A stretch of 64,000 bases of DNA, from assembly GCF_036492835.1 (NCBI RefSeq), contig NZ_AP025314.1, forward strand, positions 3,638,010 to 3,702,009, read 5' to 3'. Positions 52,964-60,872 of the stretch are shown here, piece after piece. Origin of the DNA: Fulvitalea axinellae (GTDB lineage: Bacteria; Bacteroidota; Bacteroidia; Cytophagales; Cyclobacteriaceae). The position numbers and the translations under genes were made by a program. Position 1 is the stretch's first letter; the number at the start of each line of letters is the position of its first letter. The notes under the pieces are model-generated. The model did no database searches. It saw only the letters and a program-made list of their open reading frames with translations, and had not been told where the DNA came from.

Positions 52964-53701
52964 ATGAACCACAAGATCAATAAGCGCGTCAAGTTCCTGG
53001 AATGGGGAACCGTAGACTACAAGCAGGCTTGGGACCGGCAGGAGGAACTTTTCAAAGGTATCGTGGACGTGAAAATCGCGAACCGGAAAAAGGAGGAGAA
53101 AGACCAGGAGCTAACTGAGAACTTTTTGATCTTCTGTAACCACCCGCATGTATACACCTTGGGCAAAAGCGGTGATGCCGGCAATTTGCTAATGACGGAA
53201 TCAATGCTGAAAATGCGAGGCATCGACTATTACCACATCAACCGTGGCGGCGACATCACTTACCACGGTCCGGGGCAGATTGTGGGCTACCCGATCTTGG
53301 ACTTGGAGAATTTCTTTACGGACATCCACAAATACATGCGCTTTCTGGAAGACGGCGTGATCCGCACCTTGGCCGATTACGGCATTGAAGCGGGAAGGAT
53401 CGAAGGGCTTACTGGCGTATGGCTTGATTTCGAAAAAAAGATCAGACCGAGAAAAATCTGCGCAATGGGCGTAAAAACCAGCCGTTGGGTATCTATGCAC
53501 GGTTTGGCCCTGAACGTAAACACGGAGTTGAGCTACTTCAACAACATTGTCCCTTGCGGAATCACCGACAAAGAGGTCACGTCGATGAACGCCGAACTGG
53601 GCCGTGATTTGGACTTAAAGGAAGTGGAAGACAAACTCAAAGCGCATTTGGCGGAACTGTTCGAAATGGTGCTGTTTGAGTCCGAAATTGAAAAAGCATG
53701 A
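52964..53701 (+). CDS. lipB: Octanoyltransferase LipB
   Basis: A 245-residue enzyme that moves octanoyl from acyl-ACP to lipoyl domains. Signatures are HPHVYTLGKSGDAGNLL, RGGDITYHGPGQIVGYPI, KICAMGVKTSRWVSMHGLALNV and FNNIVPCGI, with the catalytic K164 and C198. The TGA overlaps the start of a conserved hypothetical gene (ATGA at 53698-53701). Lipoate made here serves pyruvate and oxoglutarate dehydrogenases and glycine cleavage. Confidence 0.95.
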   Translation: MNHKINKRVKFLEWGTVDYKQAWDRQEELFKGIVDVKIANRKKEEKDQELTENFLIFCNHPHVYTLGKSGDAGNLLMTESMLKMRGIDYYHINRGGDITYHGPGQIVGYPILDLENFFTDIHKYMRFLEDGVIRTLADYGIEAGRIEGLTGVWLDFEKKIRPRKICAMGVKTSRWVSMHGLALNVNTELSYFNNIVPCGITDKEVTSMNAELGRDLDLKEVEDKLKAHLAELFEMVLFESEIEKA

Positions 53702-54102
53702 AAAAAGACATCGAGATAAAGGAAATGAAAGGCGTCCGGGTGGCGATTGTCCGTTCGGAAAACGAAAAGGGAGAACAGGTTTGGGACGCTTACCTGATCA
53801 ACCTGAATTCTTATAAGCTTGAGAATGTGATTGTCGCTTCCCGCGGTTATGACCTGATCGACGGAAAAGAGGTGAACACCAGCGTTCTGCGCCACATGTT
53901 TAAGGAAGTGGATCCGGATTGCGCTATCAAAATAGAGCCCGTCAGCCCGGAAGTTTTCGGTATCACGAACGAATATTGGGTCAGCTTCTTCGGCCCAGAC
54001 GGTTTGATCGATCGTAAGTTCCTGTTTCCGGGAGGCCTTGTCGCAGAGGAACACCTCAGCATTATTCCCGAATTGGAAAAAGAGGGTGTTTACGCTTTCT
54101 AA
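53698..54102 (+). CDS. Conserved-looking hypothetical protein coupled to lipB
   Basis: A 134-residue soluble protein (MKKDIEIKEMKGVRVAIVRS). Its strand-rich composition (VWDAYLINLNSYKLENVIV, YWVSFFGPDGLIDRKFLFPGG) suggests a single beta domain. No catalytic motif. The four-base overlap with lipB indicates cotranslation and possibly a role with lipoylation, but that is only context. Ends at an intrinsic terminator. Confidence 0.72.
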   Translation: MKKDIEIKEMKGVRVAIVRSENEKGEQVWDAYLINLNSYKLENVIVASRGYDLIDGKEVNTSVLRHMFKEVDPDCAIKIEPVSPEVFGITNEYWVSFFGPDGLIDRKFLFPGGLVAEEHLSIIPELEKEGVYAF

Positions 54103-54117
54103 AACGGAAAAAGAATG

Positions 54118-54152
54118 AAAAAAACAGGAAGCAGACCGTTTCCTGTTTTTTT
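54118..54152 (+). terminator. Intrinsic terminator
   Basis: Arms 54118-54130 and 54140-54152 (an A-run plus ACAGGAA / TTCCTGT plus a T run) lie 15 bases past the preceding stop. Confidence 0.8.
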
Positions 54153-54189
54153 ATGCCTATTAAATTTTCACGTAATTCTACAAGCATGA

Positions 54190-54229
54190 CGAATGTCTTG
54201 CATTTTTTAGCTGAAAACCAAGACATTCG
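54190..54229. promoter_or_regulatory. Inverted repeat upstream of the CLC gene
   Basis: Perfect 11-base arms CGAATGTCTTG (54190-54200) and CAAGACATTCG (54219-54229) enclose an 18-base loop, 74 bases before the CLC start and without a T run. It may be an operator or leader hairpin. I do not see the crcB/fluoride riboswitch consensus here. Confidence 0.45.
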
Positions 54230-54302
54230 CATCCGCAAACAATCGGTTGACATAAGGGGTAAGACTCCCGGGCAATCGCCCAAACAATAGCATAGTATAA
54301 TC

Positions 54303-55610
54303 ATGGACGAAAAACCATCGCACAGTTCCGATAGCCTGTACGTCAAAACATTCCGAAGAATACCCGTAGTCTTCTATCTGATCAAGTGGCTGATCATTAC
54401 GCTACTTATCGGTGCCGGGGCCGGCACGGCTTCCGCCTGGTTCCTTTTCTCATTGGAATGGGCCACCGATTTCCGGGAAAGTCACCTTTTCATGATCGCC
54501 CTTTTGCCGCTTGGTGGACTTGCGGTCGGCTTGCTTTACCATTATTTCGGAAAACGGGTGGAAAAAGGGAACAACCTGATTTTGGAGCAAATCCATTCCC
54601 CGAAAAAGATCCTGCAATTCCGCATGGCCCCGATGGTGTTCGGCGGAACGGTAATCACCCACCTTTTCGGCGGATCGGCCGGGCGCGAGGGCACCGCCAT
54701 ACAGATGGCCGCTTCCATCGCCGACCAATTTACCGGACTGTTCAAACTTAGGCCACGCGACCGCAAAATCTTGCTTATCGCCGGTATGGCCGCCGGTTTT
54801 GGTTCGGTGTTCGGTACGCCTTTAGCCGGGGCAGTCTTTGGTTTGGAGGTGTTCTTTTTGGGCCGAATCAGGTACGACGCCATTCTCCCGGCCTTTATGG
54901 CTTCCGTTTTCGCCGACCATGTTACCCGAATGTGGAATGCGCACCACTCCCACTACAGCGTCAGCTTCATTCCCGAAGCCGACTTTCAGAACGTTCTGTA
55001 CGCCATAGTGGCGGGCATCTGTTTCGGATTGGCCGGGAGGGCTTTCGCCAAAGCGACTCACAAATGGGGCGGATTTCTGAAAAAACACATCAAATACCCT
55101 CCGTTCCGCCCGGTTGTAGGCGGTGTGATAATCGCCGCATTGGTTTACCTTACGGGCACTACCAAATATATCGGTCTGGGACTGCCGACTATCAGCGCCG
55201 CTTTCAGCGAACCTCTCCCCGCTTACGATTTCGCAGCCAAGCTGATCTTTACGGCAATCACTCTGGGCGCAGCTTACAAAGGCGGTGAAGTTACGCCTCT
55301 TTTCTTCATCGGCGCCACTTTGGGCAACGCATTGGCTTATGTGCTTCCGATGCCCGTTGCGGTATTGGCCGGAATTGGATTTGTCGGGGTCTTTGCGGGT
55401 GCGGCCAATACTCCGTTGGCCTGTACCCTAATGGCTATCGAACTTTTCGGCGCCGAGATCGGGATTTTCGCAGGCATAGCATGCGTAACGGCTTACATGT
55501 TTTCGGGACATGCGGGTATTTACTCTTCTCAGGTTATTGGTATGCCCAAGCATCTGAAATATGGGCGAGACAAGAACAGAAAAATCGGAGATGCAGGAGA
55601 AAAACGATAA
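54303..55610 (+). CDS. CLC family anion transporter with fluoride-type (CLC-F) motifs
   Basis: A 435-residue membrane protein of the CLC chloride-channel/antiporter family. The gating-Glu motif reads GREGT (127-131, Glu129) instead of GREGP, and the third motif reads GGEVTP (327-332) rather than GxFxP; the first motif region reads NLILEQIHSP instead of GSGIP. As I recall, these substitutions mark eriC-F fluoride/proton antiporters. The core FGTPLAGAVFGLEV is intact. It would export fluoride from the inner membrane. Single gene with its own terminator; no crcB/fluC neighbour visible. Confidence 0.83.
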   Translation: MDEKPSHSSDSLYVKTFRRIPVVFYLIKWLIITLLIGAGAGTASAWFLFSLEWATDFRESHLFMIALLPLGGLAVGLLYHYFGKRVEKGNNLILEQIHSPKKILQFRMAPMVFGGTVITHLFGGSAGREGTAIQMAASIADQFTGLFKLRPRDRKILLIAGMAAGFGSVFGTPLAGAVFGLEVFFLGRIRYDAILPAFMASVFADHVTRMWNAHHSHYSVSFIPEADFQNVLYAIVAGICFGLAGRAFAKATHKWGGFLKKHIKYPPFRPVVGGVIIAALVYLTGTTKYIGLGLPTISAAFSEPLPAYDFAAKLIFTAITLGAAYKGGEVTPLFFIGATLGNALAYVLPMPVAVLAGIGFVGVFAGAANTPLACTLMAIELFGAEIGIFAGIACVTAYMFSGHAGIYSSQVIGMPKHLKYGRDKNRKIGDAGEKR

Positions 55611-55626
55611 GGAACTCCTTATTACG

Positions 55627-55665
55627 ACAAAAAACACGATTCTAACCGGAGTCGTGTTTTTTTGT
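55627..55665 (+). terminator. Intrinsic terminator after the CLC gene
   Basis: Stem AAAACACGA/TCGTGTTTT (arms within 55627-55639 and 55652-55665) with a T run, 17 bases past the stop. Confidence 0.78.
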
Positions 55666-56202
55666 ACTCTTTGAGATAAAAAGAATGCGCCGGGGCATAA
55701 GAATCGCAATACCACCCAACAACCACTTTGAGTGTGCCTCCGACGCACCTTCGGCACCTTGTGCCAATTTCTTTTGATCGCTTATAAAATTGACACCAAA
55801 AATCGTTATCTGGTTTGATTTGAATCAAAATAATATCACATAAAGATAAAAAAGAGGTTATCAACAAACTCCCTAATCATAAATATTATCCAATACACTT
55901 CAACTACCATTTTCACTTATCCTGTAACTTAAAAAGTTAAAACAAACAACAGCCACCTCATCATACAATCACACTTAAATCTATTAAGACCCTGATAATA
56001 TATTAAAATATGAAAAATAACATCGACAACAAAAACACATAACACACTACTAATCAAATAATTAAAAAATCAACATAACAAACCGAATATTCATTTTGAT
56101 TTATTAAAGTAATTTTTCGTTTTCACTGTGCAAATAGTAATAAAACAATAAAAAGAGTCTAGATTGCGTGCTCAAGAACAGGGGGTCTGGTCGTTTAATG
56201 AA

Positions 56203-56219
56203 ATTCTAAAAATTAGAAT
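56203..56219. promoter_or_regulatory. 17-base palindrome upstream of the sulfotransferase-like gene
   Basis: Perfect arms ATTCTAA (56203-56209) and TTAGAAT (56213-56219) with a three-base centre, 56 bases before the start codon. Size and position suit a repressor or activator site, but AT-rich DNA gives such palindromes by chance. Confidence 0.35.
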
Positions 56220-56275
56220 CCGAACATTTACACCAAATCACCTAGAGTTGTAATCAAGAGGAATCGAATAATTAA

Positions 56276-57121
56276 ATGAACGACGTATTTTTTGATCCGT
56301 CACAATCAGATTTTCTGACGGATTGGACAAAAAAACACGAAAACACAGAGAGTGACATTGCCCTACGAAACGATTCAACTGCCACCGAATATGAAGAAAT
56401 AGCAATTAATGAAGCCCCTATTTTCATCATAGGCTTTTGGCAAGGCGGAGGCGAACTTATTTATGATGTTATTCGCCACGACAGCCAGTTCGGAAGCGTT
56501 AGTTTGAATGCCACTAGCGACAAGAATTTCACGGATTTCTTATCTGGAAAGACTGATTTTCTCCAAGAGTTGATCACTCCCAGCGACACGTCCCTTTGGG
56601 AAGCGGATTGCCTAAGGCTCGCTCAAAAGACCATGAAACTTTCGGGTAGGAAAAGGTTTTTGTGCCATAATCCCGGATACATGAACCGCCTTGAGCTGAT
56701 CACGGATCTTTTCCCCGACGCAAAATTTGTCCGTGTTTTCCGAAATCCGCAATCCATCTTGGAGCGAGTGGAACGCAACCTGAATGCGGACGAAAACGCA
56801 AAAAATCGCATTTTGCAGGTTTACGATAAGATGTACAGTGAGTATGAGGCCGAAAAGCTTTTTGTTCTCCCCGAAAACTTGGTGGAAATCCCCTTTGAGG
56901 AATTCGAAGTTGATAGCATGAATTGCATCAAAAGAATTTATTCGAAATTGGAAATCCCGGGGTTCGAACGCGCCGAAGCGGCATTGGAATACGGTGTTTC
57001 GCAAATTCTTCCCGCACTAAAGGAAGAGCAAGCGTACTCTGACAAGGCACTGGAAAGCATCATTTCGTTTCTTGACAACGCCCAAAAGAGTGAGCGGTAT
57101 GATCCGCATTCTCTCGCCTAA
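56276..57121 (+). CDS. Sulfotransferase-like protein with altered PAPS-binding loop
   Basis: A 281-residue soluble protein. The PAPS-binding 5-prime loop, usually GxPRSGTT, reads IIGFWQGGGELI (residues 53-64), so the key Arg, Ser and Thr residues are absent. The 3-prime-phosphate motif region is recognisable in FVRVFRNPQSILERV, and VEIPFEEFEVD matches the later core. It could be a divergent sulfotransferase, or a non-catalytic relative. It lies beside glycosidase-like genes that might act on sulfated glycans. The long AT-rich upstream region may hold its control. Confidence 0.65.
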   Translation: MNDVFFDPSQSDFLTDWTKKHENTESDIALRNDSTATEYEEIAINEAPIFIIGFWQGGGELIYDVIRHDSQFGSVSLNATSDKNFTDFLSGKTDFLQELITPSDTSLWEADCLRLAQKTMKLSGRKRFLCHNPGYMNRLELITDLFPDAKFVRVFRNPQSILERVERNLNADENAKNRILQVYDKMYSEYEAEKLFVLPENLVEIPFEEFEVDSMNCIKRIYSKLEIPGFERAEAALEYGVSQILPALKEEQAYSDKALESIISFLDNAQKSERYDPHSLA

Positions 57122-57185
57122 AAAAAGTCGAGAAATTGACCTTAGCGCTTTTTGTAAACTAACTTACAGTTTTACGCACAAGCAA

Positions 57186-57218
57186 GAGCCGGCCCGTTCA
57201 AAAGAACGAGTCCGGCTC
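57186..57218. terminator. GC-rich hairpin, copy 1 of a repeated 3-prime element
   Basis: Arms around GAGCCGG-CCGTTC / GAACG-CCGGCTC form a hairpin with an AAAA loop, 36 bases beyond the stop of the NPCBM-domain gene on the minus strand. Nearly the same sequence lies behind the other paralogue at 60665-60697. This copy lacks a good T run on the minus strand. Confidence 0.65.
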
Positions 57219-57253
57219 CGCTGGCACAACACGCTGATCCATATAAGCTGGTG

Positions 57254-60091
57254 TTATAGACTGTCCTCGTCTCCGCTTTCCAACACGTACCAAGTGTAGG
57301 AATTCGGCTCCATATCAATTTCGATTTCCATATCGTAATTTCGGTTGAGATTCACCTCCACAGCCTCGCCTCCTTCTTTTTTCACTATCGCTTTGCCTTT
57401 GATGCCCGTGTAATACATCGGCAACTTGATTTTCTTTTTCAGATGCCTTTCCGTAGGGTTATAGATCATTGCGAACCCTTTCTCCTTCAATTCCGGATTT
57501 ACGTGCAAAACGGCGTCATAATCACGGCCGTCAGGACGGCGAACATGGATGATGTCAGAACTCAAAATCGCCCGATAGCGCTTATACCAATTAATCATCC
57601 GGATCACCAAGGCCTTGGTCGCCGGCGAGTCATACAGCCTCATCCCCCTGTATGTGGACTGGATTCCCGAACCGTAGTTTTGGGCCATATGCGCCTCGTA
57701 TTCTTTCAAGTGGTCTTTCAAAGGCTCAAGCGTAGCCTGGGCTCCGCCTCCGTGGTATTCGACCAAAGGCGTGAACGTCCAGCACATGCTAGGCGCCCTG
57801 TCCCAAAGTCCGTCGTAGATGTTCTGCCTGCCCAACACAATCTGCCTTTCGCGTGGCAAAGACCAATTCACCTCACGATATCCGACAGCGGCCTTGTTGC
57901 TTCCCGACAGGAAATAAAAATCCGGAACGTTCATATAAGCGCCACGGCTCCGGAGCCACTTATAAAAATCCGTTATTCGCTTCCACGCCACCCACTGCGA
58001 ATCATGCTCGCCTTTGTGGTATTTATGGTCTTTCGAAGCGCAAATTTGTCCCGGGTACGACCCGTCGTGGGTGAATTGGCTGAAGCCTGTCTTTTCATAA
58101 AACTCCTTTAGTTTTCGGAAATAATCATTGGCCCATTCCGTACCGAGGCACGGGGAACCTCCGTGAATCACACCTCTGCGTTTGCCAGTTTCCGGATTAA
58201 TCACATCGACGGATTCGCTTATTCTCCTGCTTGACAAAAGCGAATAACCGCCCAGCGCTATGCCTTTGGATTTTGCGTAATCGCTCAGGGCTTTAAACTT
58301 GGCGATGTTCGCCGGGCTGTCGTCTTCAAAATTAAGTCCGCTGCCAAAGGTCAGGCTGACCATTTCATATCCCGTCTCGGCGCATTGGTCGATCGCCCTT
58401 TTGACAATCTTTGGGTCCGTAGAGCGAACATGCATATAAATCGGGTTTTCGAAAGCCCAAGGAGCCAAAGCCCTGTACATGCGGCGTATCCCAAGACCTT
58501 TGCGCTCACGGTCGTGTGAGTCGTGAACCAATTCGAATGTCCTGAATGTCATAAACGAGTCGCCGGGAAGCACTTTCTGATTTGGACCGATCGGTGGCCT
58601 CGACTCCAATACGCAGGGGATCTCAAAACGGTAATTCGGCTGGGAAGTGTATTTCAAATCCCGCTCCCAACGGGTCGTAACCTTGGAGGCGCCCTGAGGC
58701 CTTGAATTATGAAACGCGTAATCGCTCTCCACATGAATGTTTGGCTTCCGGATCTCGTCCCGTTTGCCTTTGCTCGATTCGGCCTCCACTACGGCCAGCA
58801 CTTCATTCGAAAACTTATTGACCGTAAGCGGAACGCTCTTGCCGTTTTTCACTTCTATCCATTTGCCCAGCAGGGGCAAACCGTCGTACATCTCATAGTA
58901 AACTTTTACGGTAACGCCTTCCAATGCCTCCGCATGGTGTTTCAGGGTAAAAACCAACCGTTTCCCTTTTGCCGGATATTGGCTCACTAAGCTCCAACGT
59001 GTCTGTTTCCAAGGAAACGGCGCTTGGATTTCCCCGATTTCGAAATCCGCCACAAAGAAATCTTCCGGGCTGGCAAACAGGTCATCCAGCCAAGCTTTTT
59101 TGAAATAGCCCCGCTCCCGCTCACCGTGCAACCCGCCTAGCGTGTACGTTTTGCCGTCAATAGTTAGTCTTCCCTCAGGACTCACGGCCCTGAGAACGGC
59201 TTGGTTTTCCATATGATTATCAAACCCAACAGTCGCCAAATTAGGACTTAAGCGGAACGTCCGGGTGATTAGCCCGTTGCCCAATTCAAGTGACCTGCCA
59301 TCGTCGCCGGCCCGTATCTCCGCTTTCCAAGGGGCGGGATTCAGAAGCCAATCCGCTTCGCCGTGGTCGGGGTAACGAACTTGTCCGCGCCTTACTTTGG
59401 CCAACTTAGGAGCCAAATGTTTTTTGAAAAACCCGTCCGAAACGCTTCGGGACGCCCCGTAATTTTCATCCACCAAAAACGGACGGTCGCCCTCGTACTC
59501 CAACACCGTTTCCAGCCAATCGGCGTGGTCGCCACTCGGGCCATCGCCGGCGTCGGTGACCGAAAGCTTCAGGATTTTTACGCCGGACAAATCCACGTTC
59601 GCGGATTTCGGCCGATCGCCCTTTTTCATCACCTCGCTGGACCAGAGCAACGCACCGTCACCCCGAATCTCGAACACCACGCTTCCCGGCAATATTTCTC
59701 CGGAGACATCCGTAAGGCCCTTAAAATGCCAGAACTTGAAATTATGTCTTTTGCCCTCAACATAATAAAGCCTTTCGCCGGCTGTCATCACGTTTGACTT
59801 AACCTTTTTCGGAAGTGGAAAACGGTCGTTCACCCCCACTTTGGTTCTGAACCTATTCCCTTTTCCGTCCAGCCAAACAAACATCTCCGTACCCGAACTT
59901 ACCCCAACTCCGCTATCGTATTGTTTTCCCCGGACAGTCAGGGCGTTATTGGTTACGGACTTATTCTTTTCCGCCGAGCCGAACACGACTTTAGCGTCGC
60001 TCAAATTTAGTTCGGACAATTCCACCTTCTTTTGCGCCATCAATGACAGCGAGCTAAAAAGTAGAAAAATCACATAAATGGACTCCCTCAT
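57254..60091 (-). CDS. Exported NPCBM-domain glycoside hydrolase-like protein, paralogue A
   Basis: A 945-residue exported protein (signal MRESIYVIFLLFSSLSLMA). Residues about 20-205 form an NPCBM/NEW2 galactose-binding-like domain (YDSGVGVSSGTEMFVWLDG, GDGPSGDHADWLETVL). Then a beta-sandwich (about 250-480), a barrel-like region (about 540-850) and a C-terminal beta domain (YNPTERHLKKKIKLPMYYTG). The set resembles clan GH-D (GH27/36) alpha-galactosidase-type enzymes. Candidate nucleophile Asp in FTHDGSYPGQ near residue 677. About two thirds identical by eye to the gene at 60873. Family number and substrate are not known. Confidence 0.75.
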   Translation of the reverse strand: MRESIYVIFLLFSSLSLMAQKKVELSELNLSDAKVVFGSAEKNKSVTNNALTVRGKQYDSGVGVSSGTEMFVWLDGKGNRFRTKVGVNDRFPLPKKVKSNVMTAGERLYYVEGKRHNFKFWHFKGLTDVSGEILPGSVVFEIRGDGALLWSSEVMKKGDRPKSANVDLSGVKILKLSVTDAGDGPSGDHADWLETVLEYEGDRPFLVDENYGASRSVSDGFFKKHLAPKLAKVRRGQVRYPDHGEADWLLNPAPWKAEIRAGDDGRSLELGNGLITRTFRLSPNLATVGFDNHMENQAVLRAVSPEGRLTIDGKTYTLGGLHGERERGYFKKAWLDDLFASPEDFFVADFEIGEIQAPFPWKQTRWSLVSQYPAKGKRLVFTLKHHAEALEGVTVKVYYEMYDGLPLLGKWIEVKNGKSVPLTVNKFSNEVLAVVEAESSKGKRDEIRKPNIHVESDYAFHNSRPQGASKVTTRWERDLKYTSQPNYRFEIPCVLESRPPIGPNQKVLPGDSFMTFRTFELVHDSHDRERKGLGIRRMYRALAPWAFENPIYMHVRSTDPKIVKRAIDQCAETGYEMVSLTFGSGLNFEDDSPANIAKFKALSDYAKSKGIALGGYSLLSSRRISESVDVINPETGKRRGVIHGGSPCLGTEWANDYFRKLKEFYEKTGFSQFTHDGSYPGQICASKDHKYHKGEHDSQWVAWKRITDFYKWLRSRGAYMNVPDFYFLSGSNKAAVGYREVNWSLPRERQIVLGRQNIYDGLWDRAPSMCWTFTPLVEYHGGGAQATLEPLKDHLKEYEAHMAQNYGSGIQSTYRGMRLYDSPATKALVIRMINWYKRYRAILSSDIIHVRRPDGRDYDAVLHVNPELKEKGFAMIYNPTERHLKKKIKLPMYYTGIKGKAIVKKEGGEAVEVNLNRNYDMEIEIDMEPNSYTWYVLESGDEDSL

Positions 60092-60872
60092 AATTCATGA
60101 ATTTTAATAAAAACAAATCCTTACAAGAGTGACAGTCAATGGGTTAATTATAAGATTACTTTACCCAGAAGCATACATCAGTTCAACTCTCACAACATAA
60201 TCCCAAATCCAACCAACTGAATATCAAACCGCAAGACATACTGCGCTATAATAAATCCACACTCCGCTACTATTGTCCTGTTTCCAGCTACCTAAACACC
60301 CGAAGAAGATCGATCCGAAGTCACTTTCCGCTAAGAAATTTGAATCGAAAACTTATCTGACAGAAAAAACAAAAAGCGAATTCCGGCTTTCAATTCCATC
60401 CAAAACCATAAAGCGTGTCACGTTTTCGAGAGGAAATAAACAACAAGCATAAAACCGGCGGAAGCATTTTGCCAGTATTCTCAAGCGCTAAGATTCAGCT
60501 GAATTTCTTCTCTTTTGTCATACATTATGTCTCAAAAATAGCTTTCAGTAAAGGAGATGGACTGCCTAACCACCCATTATGAAACGCCTGAAACCTTGCC
60601 GGCCAATGGACAAAAAGAGGGAGTAACTTTTACTAAAAAGCGCCAAGCCTGAGAAAAAACAAAAGCCGGCCCGTTCAAAAGAACGAGTCCGACTCCGTCT
60701 GGCTACTTTGCCCAGCTGACACACGCAGGCAAATCCTTATATGTTGACGCTAGAAACGCCTCAAAAATATTACTCCGCTCCGGTCCCTAACCGCCAACAC
60801 TTTCATCGGCGCGGTACCAAATACATAATTCCCGATACCTAAGACCTTACAGAGTTATTTTTTCATAACCGC
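60092..60872. other. 781-base intergenic region between the paralogues
   Basis: Contains no gene I can support. It carries the 3-prime hairpin of paralogue B at 60665-60697; the rest to 60092 should hold the promoter of paralogue A. No clear TAnnTTTG promoter or RNA structure was recognised. Confidence 0.6.
60665..60697 (-). terminator. GC-rich hairpin, copy 2 of a repeated 3-prime element
   Basis: Same sequence and structure as the element at 57186-57218, with one or two changes. On the minus strand it is followed by a T-rich run, so this copy looks like a working terminator. It lies about 175 bases beyond the stop of paralogue B. Confidence 0.72.

Larger units (their letters stand above)
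55611..56275. other. 665-base, very AT-rich intergenic region
   Basis: Holds the CLC terminator (55627-55665), then about 500 bases with no gene. From about 55860 to 56160 it is strongly AT-rich and unlike the flanking DNA. Near its end is a 17-base palindrome (56203-56219), in front of the sulfotransferase-like gene. I see no RNA structure or clear TAnnTTTG element. Confidence 0.6.

Noticed and set aside
54103..54302. Fluoride (crcB) riboswitch upstream of the CLC gene
   Set aside because: I looked for the conserved GATGG and CTGATG-type cores and did not see them; an Infernal search would settle it.
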